Notes under the pieces: model-generated
The model's database searches: none
Told to the model about the DNA's origin: nothing
What the model saw: only the letters and a program-made list of their open reading frames with translations
Position numbers and translations under genes: made by a program
Assembly (NCBI GenBank): GCA_014803435.1
Contig: JACYFD010000001.1
Span: 124,001-188,000 of the forward strand
Direction: 5' to 3'
Length of the DNA stretch: 64,000 bases
Source of the DNA: Cellulosimicrobium terreum
Lineage (GTDB): Bacteria; Actinomycetota; Actinomycetes; Actinomycetales; Cellulomonadaceae
Part shown: positions 24,749-35,597 of the stretch, piece after piece
Numbering within the stretch: position 1 is the stretch's first letter
Layout of the letters: every line of letters begins with the position of its first letter

Positions 24749-26005
24749 ATGGTCGAGCCACGTGAGGACGAGGCGCAACCCTCGCCCGGTCCGCAGCGTG
24801 CCGAGCGTCCGCCCGGGCCGAGCCGCCGAGCGTTCGTCGCGGGGCTCCTGACCTCGGGTGCCGCCGGTACCGCGGTCGGTGCGGGGGTCGTCGTCGCCGG
24901 TTCCGACCGTGGGACCGACCCCGCGACCGCGCCGTCGGGCGGGACGGGCGGGACCTCGTCGGGCACGTCCCCGTACGGGGTCCACCAGGCGGGCGTCGCC
25001 GTCCCGGACCCCACCCAGCGCAGCGCGGAGACGCTCGTCCTCGATCTGCCCGACGACGTCGCGCTGCACCCCGATCCTCTCGCCGAGCTCCTCGCCGGGC
25101 TGGGGGAGACGATCGCGGCGCTCGCGGCCGGGGACCACGCCGGCCTGGCGGGTCTCGACCCCGCGGGACTGACGGTCACGGTGGGGCTGGGGCCGCGCGT
25201 CGTCGTCGCGACGCTCGGGACGGGGCCGGGAGCGGACGAGCTGCCCGCCTTCACGAGCGACGACCTCACGGAGCGGCGCACGGGCGGTGACCTGCTGCTC
25301 CTGGTGCGTTCCGACGAGGACGCGGTCGTCGCACTCGCGGGACAGGTGCTGGCGGCCGAGGTCGCGCGCGCGTCCGGCCCCGCAGACGAGAGGGCGCACG
25401 TGCGGTGGTCCGCGCCAGGATTCCGCGGCCCGCTCGCCGGTCCGGGCAACCGCAACCTCACCGGGTTCCGCGACGGGCTGAGCGTCCCGCGCGGGGACGA
25501 GGAGCTCGAGGCGGCCGTGTGGTGGGACGACGCCGTGCGGCCGGGGATGGAGGGTGCGACGGTCGCCGTCGTGCGGGTCATGCCGTTCGACGTCAACGCG
25601 TTCACCGCGCTGCCGGTCGCCGCGCAGGAGGAGGCGGTGGGCCGGCGCCGAGCCGGGGGCGAGCCGCTCAGCGGCGGCACCGCGCTCGACGACCCCGACC
25701 TGCGTGCCAAGGACGACACCGGCCGCTACGCGATCGGTGTCGACGCGCACGTACGACGCGCCCACCCGCTGCCCGCCGGGCTCGACACGCTCATGCTGCG
25801 TCGTAGCTACTCGTTCACGGGGGCCGAGACCGGCCTCGTGTTCGTCGCGTTCCACCGCGAGCTCGACACGTTCGTGCGCACCCAGCAACGGCTCGACGAG
25901 GGCGACGCCCTCACCGCGCTCGCACGCACGACCGCGAGCGGCACGTTCCTCGTGCTCCCCGGGTACGACGCCGAGCGTCCGCTCGGGGCCGCCCTGCGCG
26001 GGTAG
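24749..26005 (+). CDS. Tat-exported dye-decolorising peroxidase (DyP/EfeB family)
   Basis: Haem peroxidase of the DyP family. The N-terminus carries a twin-arginine signal, [16 protein letters not shown], so the folded protein is exported with haem. Seen: the DyP signature GFRDG with its catalytic aspartate near residue 245, and the proximal haem histidine in [10 protein letters not shown] near 335. The C-terminal RRSYSF...[15 protein letters not shown] arrangement is typical. 418 residues, normal for the EfeB subgroup. There is no EfeU or EfeO gene beside it, so a role in iron uptake is not supported; oxidation of an extracellular substrate is more likely. No ribosome-binding site; probably leaderless. 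Confidence 0.9.
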   Translation: MVEPREDEAQPSPGPQRAERPPGPSRRAFVAGLLTSGAAGTAVGAGVVVAGSDRGTDPATAPSGGTGGTSSGTSPYGVHQAGVAVPDPTQRSAETLVLDLPDDVALHPDPLAELLAGLGETIAALAAGDHAGLAGLDPAGLTVTVGLGPRVVVATLGTGPGADELPAFTSDDLTERRTGGDLLLLVRSDEDAVVALAGQVLAAEVARASGPADERAHVRWSAPGFRGPLAGPGNRNLTGFRDGLSVPRGDEELEAAVWWDDAVRPGMEGATVAVVRVMPFDVNAFTALPVAAQEEAVGRRRAGGEPLSGGTALDDPDLRAKDDTGRYAIGVDAHVRRAHPLPAGLDTLMLRRSYSFTGAETGLVFVAFHRELDTFVRTQQRLDEGDALTALARTTASGTFLVLPGYDAERPLGAALRG

Positions 26006-26142
26006 CGCACGGGACCCGGGCCTCCCCGCGGGCGTGCTCCGCAGCCAGGTCACGCGCAGGTGACATTCGCGCGCACCTGTTGCCCGGGCTGACAGCGCGC
26101 GGCAGACTGCCAGACGGCGGGGGACGGACGAGGGGAGCACGA

Positions 26143-29100
26143 GTGCGTCGACGCCTCAGCGCGGGGGGAGCCGCTGCGATCCTCGCCGGTGTCGCGAGCC
26201 TCAGCCTCCTGACGCCGCCCGCTGCCCTGGGCGCGGGGGACGAGACCGGCACCGTCACAGGAACCGTCTTCCAGGACCTCGACTCCGACGGCACGTACGA
26301 CCCGCCACCCACCGGCACCGACGCCACCGGCCTGCCGCGCGAGCGCGGGGTCGCCGGGATCACGGTCACGGCCTACGACGCGGACGAGGACGCGGTCGGC
26401 ACCACCGTCACCGGGGCAGACGGTACGTACACGCTCGACATCGACGGGGCCCGGACCACGCAGCTGCGCGTGCAGTACACCGGGCTGCCCACGGGGTACG
26501 AGCCGTCGTTCTCCGTCCTCGAGGCAGACGCGGGCGCCGACCCGGTCAGCGCGAGCAACGTCCAGCTCGTCGACATCGGCGACACCGCCGTCACGTTCGG
26601 TGTGGACGTCCCCGGCGAGTACGCCCTCACCGGCGCGGACACGCCCGTGGCCACCGCCATCCACTACTCGGGCGCGCACGACGAGCCCCAGATCATCGGG
26701 CAACCGTCCATCGTGACGTTCCCGTGGCTCACCGGCCCGACGTCCGCGGGCAGCGCCCCCGCCTTCAACGGCGCGGACCTCGCGGAGAGCCGGACCGTCC
26801 TCGCGACCGTGGACCAGACCGGCGGCGTGTGGGGCATGGCGACCCAGCCCGCGACTGGCGACCTGTTCTCCGCCGCGGTGCTCAAGCGGCACGTCGACCT
26901 CGGCCCCCTAGGCCTCGGCGGCATCTACCGCGTCCCCGACGTGATCGACCCCGAGACCGGCGCGCTCGGGACACCGGGCGCCGTGGAGGCGTGGTTCGAC
27001 CTCGACGGGCAGGGCGACGTCGACCTCAACCCCGACGGCATCGACCTCACTGCCGCCGGCCGCAACCTCGTCGCGTTCAACTCCCAGACCGAGGACCCGG
27101 ACGCCTACGACGTCGCGGGCGCGATCGGCCTGGGCAGCATGGCGATCTCCACCGACCAGTCGACCCTCTACGTCATGAACCTCACGCAGAAGCGCCTCGA
27201 GCTGATCGACATCTCCGGGGACACGCCGTCGTACCTCGGCAGCCAGGACCTCGGCCTCGGCGCGGACGACCGGCCCTGGGCCGTGTCCGTCCAGCGCGGC
27301 CGCGTGTACGTGGGGTACGTCGAGAACGCGTCCGCCGGCGAGCAGCCGCCACCCGCCGACGCTCCCGTGGACGACGACGAGTGGTTCGTGTCCGAGTCGC
27401 GCGCGGTCGTGCGTGCCGCCGACGAGGCCGACGTGTCGGCGCTCGCGGGCGCGGGCAGCGAGGTCCTCGGGTTCGACCTGGGCTTCCAGCGCGGGCTCGT
27501 GTGGGGCGTCGCGTGCGGGACGCCGGGCGGCGGGGACCAGCGTCAGCTCCGCTTCTGCCACTGGCACCCGTGGATCGAACCGCAGGGAGACGGGACGTTC
27601 GTCTTCGGGCCGGACCTCATGGGTATCTCCGGCCCGGCCACCGCGGGGATCGGCTGGGCACAGCCCACCGTGAGCTCGCTGCGGGTCGCGGCCGACGGGA
27701 CGCTCGTCGTCGGGATGCAGGACCGGTTCTCGCTCCAGGCCGGCAACTTCGACATGGGTCCGGACGGGACCACGCTGCTCTCCGGGTACGAGGGGTACAG
27801 CCAGGGAGACATCCTGGCCGCTGCACCGGCGGGGGACGGGACCTTCACGCTCGAGTCGAACGGTTCGCTCGACGGGGCACCGGGGACCGGGGTCGACAAC
27901 CTCGAGGGGCCCGACGGCGGCGAGTTCTTCGACGACCTCAACACCTTCGCCGTGCCCGAGCAGCGGCTCCACCACGAGAACACGACGGGCGGACTCACGA
28001 CACTGCCCGGCGCGGACCAGGTGCTGAGCACGGCGTTCGACACCGCGGTGGAGTTCCGCACCAACGGCTTCACCTGGTTCGACACGAGCGCCGGAGCGCC
28101 CCAGCGCGGCCGCGTCGTCCAGGACGAGACGCTCACGGGGGCCCTGACCAAGGCGGGCGGCCTGAGCGACGTCGCGACCCTGCTCGCCGAGGCTCCGCTC
28201 CAGATCGGCAACGTCGTCTGGTTCGACGCCGACCAGGACGGCGTCCAGGACGCCGACGAGCCGCCCGTGCCGGGCGTCACGGTGAACCTGCTCGGCACCG
28301 ACGGCACCGTGCTCGCGACCACCACGACCGACGCGAACGGTCAGTACTACTTCTCGACCGTCGACGTCGAGGGCTTCGACCCCGGAGGCGGCGACTACGA
28401 GGTCGCGTTCGTCATCCCGACGACGGGGACCCTGTTCGACGGCGACGACCGGTTCGGGACCGTGCCGTGGAGCGAGGTCGCCTACACGACGCCCGACGCG
28501 GACTCCACCGGCGTCGCACCCGACGCCGTCGACTCGGACGCGGTCGTCGCGGACGACCCCACGACCGGCACGGTGGCCTACACCGCGGGCAGCCCCGGGG
28601 AGAACGACCCCGACCTCGACGCGGGCCTCGTCGCCGACGTCGAGCTGTCGGTGACCAAGGTCGTCGACAACCCGGACGACCTGTGGGTCGACCCGGACCA
28701 GGAGTTCACGATCGACGTCGAGGCCCGCGACTTCCGCGGCGACCCGCTCGGTGACTCCCCGTACGCGACGGTCACTCTCGCGGACGGCGACACCGCCACC
28801 CTTCCCGAGGCTCCCGCGATCTTCCCGGCGGGGACCCAGGTGCAGATCACCGAGCAGGCGGACCCGGGCTTCGAGGTGTCGTACGACCCCGAGCCTGGCG
28901 ATGACGGCTGGCTGCTGCTCGACGGCGGTGACGCCACCAATCTCGTCACCGTCACCAACACGCCCGTGCCGTCCTCGGGCTTCCAGATCACCAAGGAGCT
29001 CGTGGACGACGAGGGGATCGTCGACCCGTCGCCGACCTTCACCGGCGAGTGGTCGTGCACGTACCCCGCCGGCGGGGACGTGATCGGCAGCGGCACGTGG

Positions 29101-30459
29101 GCCGTCACGGCCGGAGAGACCGTGACCGTCGCGACGGACATGCCGATCGGCGCCGAGTGCACCGTGACGGAGGACGCGCCCGTCGACGTCGACGACGGCA
29201 CCTGGGAGGACCCGGTCGTAAGCGGCACGGTGGTCATCGTCGCCGGGGACGACCCGGAAGTCCCGGTGGTCGACGTGACCAACGAGGTCGTGCCCGACTC
29301 CACCGGCTTCCAGATCGTCAAGAACCTGGACGACCCCGAGGCGGTCGTGCCGGACGGCACCGTCTTCACCGGCGGGTGGGAGTGCATCGCCCCGGACGGG
29401 ACCGAGTCGTCGGGCACCTGGGAGCTCGAGGCCGGCGAGACCAGCGCGGTCCTCGCCGACGACGCGCCCGTCGACGCCGTGTGCAGCGTGACCGAGGACG
29501 TGCCACCGGACGTCCCGGGCGGGACGTGGGAGACCGCGACGATCGCCGACGACGTCACGCTGGGCGTCGCGGCCAACGACGACCCGATCCCGCTCGTGAC
29601 CGTCGACAACGTCCTCACGCCGCTCGCGACCGGATTCGAGATCACCAAGGAGCTCACCGACGACCTCGGCCTCGTGCCCGCGGGCACCACCTACACGGGC
29701 ACGTGGGAGTGCGTCTTCCCGAGCGGGGACACGACCGACGGCACCTGGTCGCTCACAGCCGGCTCGACGTCGTCGGTCATCGCGGACGACCTGCCCGTCG
29801 GCTCGGTGTGCACCGTGACCGAGGACCCGCCCGCCGACGTGCCGGCCGGGACGTGGGAGGAACCCGTCGTCTCGCCACCCGTGACGCTGCCTGCCGCCGG
29901 CGACGGCTCCGAGGTCGTCGAGCTGCCCGCAGTCACCGTGAGCAACGAGTTCACGCCCGCGGCGGCCGGGTTCTCGATCGCCAAGACGCTCGACGACGAC
30001 GGCGGCCTCGTCCCCACGGACACGACCTACACCGGCACCTGGGACTGCGTCGACCCCGAGGGGACCGCGACGTCGGGCACATGGACGCTCGAGGCCGGGC
30101 AGACGACGGCGACCATCGCGGACGACCTGCCCATCGGCACCGAGTGCACGGTCACCGAGGACGCGCCGACCGACGTCGACGGCGGCTCGTGGAACGAGCC
30201 CGTCATCAGCGGGACCGTCACGCTCACCGGCGAGGGCGACGCGGACGGCGTCCTGCAGGTCGTCGGAGTCACCAACGAGATCGTGCCCGACGAGCCGCCG
30301 GACACCCCCACGCCCCCCGTCACGCCCACCCCGACACCGCCGACGCCCGACCTGCCCGCGACCGGCGCCCAGGTCGGCGGCATCGCTGCCCTGTCCCTGC
30401 TGCTCCTCGGGCTCGGAGCCGTCGCGCTGCTCCTGGCGCGCCGTCGTCGGGACGCCTGA
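26143..30459 (+). CDS. large LPXTG-anchored surface protein with SdrD-type B domains and DUF5979 repeats
   Basis: 1438 residues, starting at GTG with GGGGAG 7 bases upstream. Domains in order: a signal peptide (about 1-36); an SdrD B-like Ig domain ([14 protein letters not shown], about 40-165); a large central region, about 170-680, probably propeller-like ([19 protein letters not shown]). A second SdrD B domain ([19 protein letters not shown], about 688-820) is followed by one related Ig-like module and four DUF5979-type repeats (about 945-1380). A Pro/Thr linker, the sortase signal LPATG near 1404, a transmembrane helix and an RRRRDA tail end the protein. It should be covalently anchored to peptidoglycan. 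The repeats form a stalk. The ligand is unknown; no sortase gene is in the window. Confidence 0.9.
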   Translation: MRRRLSAGGAAAILAGVASLSLLTPPAALGAGDETGTVTGTVFQDLDSDGTYDPPPTGTDATGLPRERGVAGITVTAYDADEDAVGTTVTGADGTYTLDIDGARTTQLRVQYTGLPTGYEPSFSVLEADAGADPVSASNVQLVDIGDTAVTFGVDVPGEYALTGADTPVATAIHYSGAHDEPQIIGQPSIVTFPWLTGPTSAGSAPAFNGADLAESRTVLATVDQTGGVWGMATQPATGDLFSAAVLKRHVDLGPLGLGGIYRVPDVIDPETGALGTPGAVEAWFDLDGQGDVDLNPDGIDLTAAGRNLVAFNSQTEDPDAYDVAGAIGLGSMAISTDQSTLYVMNLTQKRLELIDISGDTPSYLGSQDLGLGADDRPWAVSVQRGRVYVGYVENASAGEQPPPADAPVDDDEWFVSESRAVVRAADEADVSALAGAGSEVLGFDLGFQRGLVWGVACGTPGGGDQRQLRFCHWHPWIEPQGDGTFVFGPDLMGISGPATAGIGWAQPTVSSLRVAADGTLVVGMQDRFSLQAGNFDMGPDGTTLLSGYEGYSQGDILAAAPAGDGTFTLESNGSLDGAPGTGVDNLEGPDGGEFFDDLNTFAVPEQRLHHENTTGGLTTLPGADQVLSTAFDTAVEFRTNGFTWFDTSAGAPQRGRVVQDETLTGALTKAGGLSDVATLLAEAPLQIGNVVWFDADQDGVQDADEPPVPGVTVNLLGTDGTVLATTTTDANGQYYFSTVDVEGFDPGGGDYEVAFVIPTTGTLFDGDDRFGTVPWSEVAYTTPDADSTGVAPDAVDSDAVVADDPTTGTVAYTAGSPGENDPDLDAGLVADVELSVTKVVDNPDDLWVDPDQEFTIDVEARDFRGDPLGDSPYATVTLADGDTATLPEAPAIFPAGTQVQITEQADPGFEVSYDPEPGDDGWLLLDGGDATNLVTVTNTPVPSSGFQITKELVDDEGIVDPSPTFTGEWSCTYPAGGDVIGSGTWAVTAGETVTVATDMPIGAECTVTEDAPVDVDDGTWEDPVVSGTVVIVAGDDPEVPVVDVTNEVVPDSTGFQIVKNLDDPEAVVPDGTVFTGGWECIAPDGTESSGTWELEAGETSAVLADDAPVDAVCSVTEDVPPDVPGGTWETATIADDVTLGVAANDDPIPLVTVDNVLTPLATGFEITKELTDDLGLVPAGTTYTGTWECVFPSGDTTDGTWSLTAGSTSSVIADDLPVGSVCTVTEDPPADVPAGTWEEPVVSPPVTLPAAGDGSEVVELPAVTVSNEFTPAAAGFSIAKTLDDDGGLVPTDTTYTGTWDCVDPEGTATSGTWTLEAGQTTATIADDLPIGTECTVTEDAPTDVDGGSWNEPVISGTVTLTGEGDADGVLQVVGVTNEIVPDEPPDTPTPPVTPTPTPPTPDLPATGAQVGGIAALSLLLLGLGAVALLLARRRRDA
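28978..30285 (+). repeat. four tandem DUF5979-type coding repeats
   Basis: Repeats of about 107-112 residues start at 28978, 29305, 29632 and 29968. Each begins GF(Q/E/S)I(T/V/A)K and contains TGTWEC- and CTVTED-type motifs (two cysteines, probably a disulfide). They are diverged at DNA level, so they are ancient compared with the 100-bp array downstream. Confidence 0.85.
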
Positions 30460-30492
30460 GCGCTCGTGGACCGCGGTACTACCTCGGCAGGT

Positions 30493-30600
30493 CAGCGTTC
30501 CGGCTCAGCGCTCCGCAACGGCCGAGGGCCCGGCGAAAACATGCCGGGCCGAAGAACATGCCGGGCCCTCGACCTCTGCTCCGCTCCGGCTCAGCGCTCC
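30493..30600. repeat. degenerate first copy of the 100-bp hairpin repeat
   Basis: Diverged copy of the repeat that follows. It has the same hairpin arms, but with an 18-bp internal duplication of the loop (AACATGCCGGGCC occurs twice) and a few substitutions. Confidence 0.8.
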
Positions 30601-31000
30601 CGTTCCATGGTCGCGCCGAGCCTGCGCTCCGCAACGGCCGAGGGCCCGGCGAAAAACATGCCGGGCCCTCGACCTCTGCTTCGCTCCGGCTCAGCGCTCC
30701 CGTTCCATGGTCGCGCCGAGCCTGCGCTCCGCAACGGCCGAGGGCCCGGCGAAAAACATGCCGGGCCCTCGACCTCTGCTTCGCTCCGGCTCAGCGCTCC
30801 CGTTCCATGGTCGCGCCGAGCCTGCGCTCCGCAACGGCCGAGGGCCCGGCGAAAAACATGCCGGGCCCTCGACCTCTGCTTCGCTCCGGCTCAGCGCTCC
30901 CGTTCCATGGTCGCGCCGAGCCTGCGCTCCGCAACGGCCGAGGGCCCGGCGAAAAACATGCCGGGCCCTCGACCTCTGCTTCGCTCCGGCTCAGCGCTCC
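30601..31000. repeat. four identical tandem 100-bp repeats, each with a terminator-like hairpin
   Basis: Units at 30601, 30701, 30801 and 30901 are identical over all 100 bases. Each contains a perfect 11-bp stem, GAGGGCCCGGC with its complement, around a 9-base loop that reads CATGTTTTTC-like on the minus strand. The last 10 bases of each unit (minus strand GGAGCGCTGA) equal the final codons and stop of ino1, whose real stop at 30991-30993 lies in unit 4. The array therefore looks like an amplified ino1 3' end plus terminator, between two converging genes. Confidence 0.95.
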
Positions 31001-32082
31001 ACGTCACCGGCGATGAAGGCCTCCAGCTGAGCCCGGCCCTTCGTGTCCTCCATCTGGACCGGCGGGGACTTCATGAAGTACGTCGACGCCGAGAGGATCG
31101 GGCCACCGACGCCGCGGTCCTTGGCGATCTTTGCGGCGCGCACGGCGTCGATGATGATGCCGGCCGAGTTGGGGGAGTCCCAGACCTCGAGCTTGTACTC
31201 CAGGTTCAGCGGGACCTCGCCGAACGCGCGACCCTCGAGGCGCACGTACGCCCACTTGCGGTCGTCGAGCCAGGCGACGTAGTCCGACGGGCCGATGTGG
31301 ACGTTGCGGTCCTCCGTCTTGCCGGCGAGTGCGCCGGTGAGGTTGGACGTCACGGCCTGCGTCTTGGAGACCTTCTTGGACTCCAGGCGCTCGCGCTCGA
31401 GCATGTTCTTGAAGTCCATGTTGCCGCCGACGTTCAGCTGGTACGTGCGGTCCAGCACGACACCGCGGTCCTCGAACAGCTTCGCGAGCACGCGGTGCGT
31501 GATCGTGGCGCCGACCTGCGACTTGATGTCGTCGCCGACGATCGGCACGCCGGCCTCCTCGAACTTCGCGGCCCACTCCGGGTCGGACGCGATGAACACG
31601 GGGAGGGCGTTGACGAACGCCACGCCCGCATCGATGGCGCACTGCGCGTAGAACTTCGCGGCGGCCTCCGACCCGACGGGCAGGTAGCACACGAGCACGT
31701 CGGCGCGGGTCTCGCGCAGAGCGGCGACGACGTCGACCGCCTCGGCGTCCGACTCCTCGATGGTCTCGCGGTAGTACTTGCCGATGCCGTCGAGCGTCGG
31801 GCCGCGCTGGACGGTCACGCCGAGCGGCGGGACGTCCGCGATCTTGATCGTGTTGTTCTCCGACGCGTTGATCGCCTCGGAGAGGTCGAAGCCGACCTTC
31901 TTCGCGTCGACGTCGAACGCCGCGACGAACTCGAGGCTCGACACGTGGTAGTCACCGAACTGGACGTGCATGAGCCCGGGGACGGTGCTCGACGGGTCGG
32001 CGTCACGGTAGTAGTGCACGCCCTGGACGAGGGACGATGCGCAGTTCCCTACGCCGACGATGGCGACGCGGATGGAAGTCAT
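30991..32082 (-). CDS. ino1: inositol-3-phosphate synthase
   Basis: NAD-dependent isomerisation of glucose 6-phosphate to 1L-myo-inositol 1-phosphate, the first step to phosphatidylinositol, PIMs and mycothiol. 363 residues, the length of the short actinobacterial form. Seen: the N-terminal Rossmann motif [60 protein letters not shown], and SYLGPS-type [14 protein letters not shown] at 32082 has AGGAGCGAGG upstream and overlaps the stop of padR (ATGA), so it is coupled to padR and probably controlled by it. The stop codon lies in the fourth 100-bp repeat. Confidence 0.96.
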   Translation of the reverse strand: MTSIRVAIVGVGNCASSLVQGVHYYRDADPSSTVPGLMHVQFGDYHVSSLEFVAAFDVDAKKVGFDLSEAINASENNTIKIADVPPLGVTVQRGPTLDGIGKYYRETIEESDAEAVDVVAALRETRADVLVCYLPVGSEAAAKFYAQCAIDAGVAFVNALPVFIASDPEWAAKFEEAGVPIVGDDIKSQVGATITHRVLAKLFEDRGVVLDRTYQLNVGGNMDFKNMLERERLESKKVSKTQAVTSNLTGALAGKTEDRNVHIGPSDYVAWLDDRKWAYVRLEGRAFGEVPLNLEYKLEVWDSPNSAGIIIDAVRAAKIAKDRGVGGPILSASTYFMKSPPVQMEDTKGRAQLEAFIAGDVER

Positions 32083-32777
32083 CCTCGCTCCTTGGTTCTC
32101 GAAGTTCCAGGGTCCTCGGGACGCCGTGCGCCGTCGGGCTCCTGCTCTGGTGTGTCCGCAGGATGCGGGGTGCTGCTGGGTCGTGCGCGGCTGCTGCCCC
32201 GGGGATGCCCGAAGGAGCGGTCGCGCTCGGTGATGATGAGACCGTCGAGCCAGCGCACCTCGCGCTCGACCTGCTCGAGTCCGTGGCGCTGCAGCTCGAG
32301 CGTGTACTCGTCGAGCCGCTCGCGAGTGCGGGCCGCGGACTCCCTGACCGCCTCCAGCCTCTCCGTGAGCCGGGTACGCCGGCCCTCGAGGATGCGGATG
32401 CGGGTCTCGGCGTCGGTCTGCGCGAAGAACGCGAACCGGACGTCGAAGCTTTCGTCCTCCCATGCGGCGGGCCCGGAGGAGGCCAGCACGCTCTGGAGCT
32501 GTTCCTTGCCGTCGGCCGTCAGCTCGTAGACGATCCGCGCGCGCCGCCCCGACAGGGGCGGGACGGGTGCCGTGGACGACGACGCCGACTGCTCGCTGCC
32601 GGTGATCAGCCCGCGGGCGACCAGCGACTTGAGCGCGGGGTACAGCGAGCCGTAGGACAGGGCGCGGAACGAGCCGAGCATGAGGTTCAGCCGCTTGCGC
32701 AGCTCGTACCCGTGCAGCGGCGACTCGTTGAGCAGGCCGAGGATCGCGGTCTCCAGCACCGGTGTGCGGCTCCGCAC
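32079..32777 (-). CDS. PadR family transcriptional regulator
   Basis: 232 residues. The N-terminal winged helix is characteristic: [20 protein letters not shown], then [19 protein letters not shown] and the wing [17 protein letters not shown] long C-terminal helical dimerisation part follows ([20 protein letters not shown]). GTG at 32777 has AGGAGG 7 bases upstream. The matching M. tuberculosis pair is Rv0047c-ino1 (Rv0046c), so control of inositol synthesis is conserved in layout. The palindrome 52 bp upstream is a classic PadR operator, suggesting autoregulation of padR-ino1. The extended frame upstream is a shadow across ponA. Confidence 0.92.
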   Translation of the reverse strand: MRSRTPVLETAILGLLNESPLHGYELRKRLNLMLGSFRALSYGSLYPALKSLVARGLITGSEQSASSSTAPVPPLSGRRARIVYELTADGKEQLQSVLASSGPAAWEDESFDVRFAFFAQTDAETRIRILEGRRTRLTERLEAVRESAARTRERLDEYTLELQRHGLEQVEREVRWLDGLIITERDRSFGHPRGSSRARPSSTPHPADTPEQEPDGARRPEDPGTSRTKERG

Positions 32778-32828
32778 GATCCCACCTCCTGCCCGTCCTT
32801 GAAGACTCAACCGTGACCCGACAACACT

Positions 32829-32851
32829 CGATGTATCGAGTCGATACATCG
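32829..32851. promoter_or_regulatory. PadR operator upstream of padR-ino1
   Basis: CGATGTATCGA, one base, then its exact complement: a 23-bp palindrome holding ATGT-N11-ACAT, the hallmark spacing of PadR-type operators. A possible -10 (TACATC, minus strand) lies inside it, so binding would block transcription. Confidence 0.75.
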
Positions 32852-33027
32852 GAAGGTTAGATCGTCTCGATGTGTCGCGCAACGTGCCTCGCCGGGAGGG
32901 CGTCTGCGGCGGTGCGTGGCGTGACGTGGACCACGGCCCGACGGCGCGTGCGGGGTGAGTTGTGAAGGACCCGGGACGCCCGGGCGAATCAATGGGGCAC
33001 GAACCCGGCGGGTGTCGCCGTCGGCCC

Positions 33028-33055
33028 TTGTCCCGCGAGGCGGACGCCCTATTGT
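33028..33055 (+). promoter_or_regulatory. sigma-A type promoter of ponA
   Basis: TTGTCC, 16 bases, TATTGT. Transcription would start near 33062, giving a leader of about 80 bases. Confidence 0.5.
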
Positions 33056-33140
33056 TCAGGGTGGTCCGCCGTGTGCGCTCCTGCCCGCGACCGAGACCCA
33101 CATCTTGAGCTGCATCTTGCCCCCCAGAGGAAGGTTGACC

Positions 33141-35582
33141 GTGGCGCGATCCACGAGGACGAAGGGACGGACGACCGCACGCGGTCGCCGACGCTTCTTC
33201 GACTACCCGCGGTCGCGCGTCACCGGCTTCCGCCGCTGGCTCCCGTCGTGGCGGGTCGTCGTCGGGACGATGCTCGGCGGGATCGCGCTCGTCGCGGGCG
33301 TCCTCGTCGCCGCGTACTACACGACCGACGTCCCCACGGCGCTCCCGGACATCGACAACCAGACGACCACGGTCTACTGGGGGGACGGCTCCGAGATGGG
33401 CAAGTTCGCTGTCGAGAACCGCGAGCTCGTCGAGTACGACACCCTGCCGGAGTACGTCGGCAACGCCGTCGTCGCCTCGGAGGACCAGACGTTCTGGACC
33501 AACTCCGGCGTCGACATCAAGGGCATCGGCCGCGCCTTCCTCAACAACGTCACCGGCGGGGACACCCAGGGTGCCTCGACCCTGACGCAGCAGTACGTCG
33601 AGCGGTACTACCTCGACACGACGACGGACTACGTCGGCAAGTTCAAGGAGGCCGTCCTCGCGCTGAAGATCGGCCAGGAGCAGGACAAGGAGGTCGTGCT
33701 GGGGAACTACCTCAACACGATCTACTTCGGCCGCGGTGCGTACGGCATCCAGGCGGCCGCCCAGGCCTACTACGGCGTGGACGCGAAGGACCTCACGGCC
33801 TCGCAGTCCGCCATGATCGCCGGGATCATCCCCAACCCGACCAACTGGGACCCCGCCGCCAACCTGGACCAGGCGACGCACCGCTGGGGGCGCACGCTGA
33901 AGCAGATGTACGCCGACGGCTACGTCACGAAGGCCGAGTACGACGCCGCCACCGCCGAGGGGTTCCCCGAGGCCAAGGAGTACAAGAAGTCCAACCGCTA
34001 CTCCGGTCCCACCGGCTACCTGCTCGCGATGGTGCGCCAGGAGCTCGTGGACCAGGGGATCAGCGAGCAGGACCTCGACCAGAAGGGGTACAAGGTCACG
34101 ACGACCATCGACCCCGCGATGCAGAAGGCGGCCGTCGCGGCTGCCGAGTCCGTCCCGCGCACCGAGAAGGACGACGCGAACCCGGCGTCGAAGAACGCGC
34201 GCGTCGGGCTCGTGTCCATCGACCCGGCCGACGGATCCATCCGCGCCCTGTACGGGGGTGCGGACTACCTCGAGCAGTCGTACAACAACTCGACGATGGG
34301 CGCCGCGCAGGGTGGATCGACGTTCAAGCCGTTCACCCTCGTCGCCGCGCTCGAGGCCGGCCACACCCTCGAGGAGCGCTTCGACGGCAACTCGCCGCGG
34401 ACCTTCCCGGACGCGGACAACGGCGAGGACTGGACCGTCCCGAACTTCGGTGCCGGCAGCGGCGTGAGCTGGGGGAACATCGACCTCGCCACCGCTACCG
34501 CGAACTCCGTCAACACGGTCTACGCCGAGCTCAACATCGAGGACGGCCCCGAGAAGACCGCCGAGGTCGCGAAGCGCGCGGGCATCACGTCGGAGGTCAA
34601 GAACAACGCCGCGAACGTGCTCGGGACCGCGACGGTCAAGCCGCTCGAGCTCGCGAACGCCTACGCGACGTTCGCCGCGCAGGGCATGAAGTCCACGCCC
34701 CACATCGTCGCCAAGGTCGAGAAGCTCGACGGCAGCCTCGTCAGCGAGGGGCCCGGATCTGACGACCGCGAGCGCGTGTTCGAGAAGGACGACATGGCCG
34801 CGGCGACGTACGCGATGACGCAGGTCGTCGAGCGCGGTTCGGGTGAGCCGGCCAAGGAGCTCGGCCGCCCGCTCGCCGGCAAGACCGGTTCCTCGAACGA
34901 GAACAAGTCGGCCTGGTTCGCCGGTTACGCACCGCAGCTCGCGACCGTCGTCGGGCTCTACCAGTCCGGCGAGGACGGCGCCCAGGAGCAGATCACCCCG
35001 TTCGGCGACTGGGCCCGCGCTGGGGAGACCATGACCGGTGGCACCTGGCCGGTCGCGGCGTGGACCCAGTACATGGGGGCCGCGATGGACGGCATGCCCG
35101 TCGAGGACTTCCCCGAGTATGTGCCGTCTCAGCCGGTGCAGACGCAGGAGCCGCAGACGCAGGAGCCGACCGAGGAGCCGACCACCGAGGAGCCGACCGA
35201 GGAGCCGACGCAGGAGGAGCCGCAGAACGTGACGGTCCCGGGCGACCTCGTGGGCCGGAGCGTCGACGACGCGCGCGCCGCGCTCGGTGCGCTGGGCCTG
35301 CGCGCGCAGGTGACCGAGGAGTTCTCGGACCAGCCCCGCGGGATCGTCATCAGCGCCGGACAGGCGGGGGCAGCAGTCCCACCGAACTCGACGATCGCTC
35401 TCGTCGTGTCGAAGGGCCCTGACCCGGCGACCCAGCCGACGGAGGAACCGACCGAGCCGACGGACCCGCCGACGGAGCCGACCGACCCACCGACGGACGA
35501 CGGCGGTGGCGACGACGGCGGTGGCGACGACGGCGGCGGCGGCAACCCCGGCGGTGGTGGTGGCGGCGGCGGGAACGGCTGA
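33141..35582 (+). CDS. bifunctional penicillin-binding protein (class A) with PASTA domain
   Basis: Peptidoglycan glycosyltransferase/transpeptidase of the PonA type. 813 residues: a cytoplasmic Arg-rich head, a transmembrane anchor near 38-60 (VVVGTMLGGIALVAGVLVAA), and the glycosyltransferase domain (ASEDQTFWTNSGVD and GASTLTQQYVERYY). The transpeptidase domain has the catalytic STFK (GGSTFKPFTLV, near 392), the SVN triad and KTGSS near 579. A Thr/Glu/Pro-rich linker leads to one PASTA domain (VPGDLVGRSVDDARAAL, near 695-760), followed by a Pro/Thr and Gly/Asp-rich low-complexity tail. GTG at 33141 has AGAGGAAGG upstream. PASTA domains bind muropeptides or beta-lactams. The position next to rpsF matches ponA1 of M. 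tuberculosis, although that protein lacks a PASTA domain. Confidence 0.93.
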   Translation: MARSTRTKGRTTARGRRRFFDYPRSRVTGFRRWLPSWRVVVGTMLGGIALVAGVLVAAYYTTDVPTALPDIDNQTTTVYWGDGSEMGKFAVENRELVEYDTLPEYVGNAVVASEDQTFWTNSGVDIKGIGRAFLNNVTGGDTQGASTLTQQYVERYYLDTTTDYVGKFKEAVLALKIGQEQDKEVVLGNYLNTIYFGRGAYGIQAAAQAYYGVDAKDLTASQSAMIAGIIPNPTNWDPAANLDQATHRWGRTLKQMYADGYVTKAEYDAATAEGFPEAKEYKKSNRYSGPTGYLLAMVRQELVDQGISEQDLDQKGYKVTTTIDPAMQKAAVAAAESVPRTEKDDANPASKNARVGLVSIDPADGSIRALYGGADYLEQSYNNSTMGAAQGGSTFKPFTLVAALEAGHTLEERFDGNSPRTFPDADNGEDWTVPNFGAGSGVSWGNIDLATATANSVNTVYAELNIEDGPEKTAEVAKRAGITSEVKNNAANVLGTATVKPLELANAYATFAAQGMKSTPHIVAKVEKLDGSLVSEGPGSDDRERVFEKDDMAAATYAMTQVVERGSGEPAKELGRPLAGKTGSSNENKSAWFAGYAPQLATVVGLYQSGEDGAQEQITPFGDWARAGETMTGGTWPVAAWTQYMGAAMDGMPVEDFPEYVPSQPVQTQEPQTQEPTEEPTTEEPTEEPTQEEPQNVTVPGDLVGRSVDDARAALGALGLRAQVTEEFSDQPRGIVISAGQAGAAVPPNSTIALVVSKGPDPATQPTEEPTEPTDPPTEPTDPPTDDGGGDDGGGDDGGGGNPGGGGGGGGNG

Positions 35583-35597
35583 CGGCTCGATCGCCGT

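Noticed and set aside
24749-26005. EfeUOB iron-uptake locus
   Set aside because: Only the DyP/EfeB-like gene is present; no EfeU or EfeO gene on either side.
30601-31000. CRISPR array
   Set aside because: The units are 100 bp head-to-tail identical with no unique spacers, and carry terminator-like hairpins.
35128-35222. Direct repeats in the ponA tail region
   Set aside because: They encode a Glu/Pro/Thr linker in the penicillin-binding protein, not a separate repeat element.
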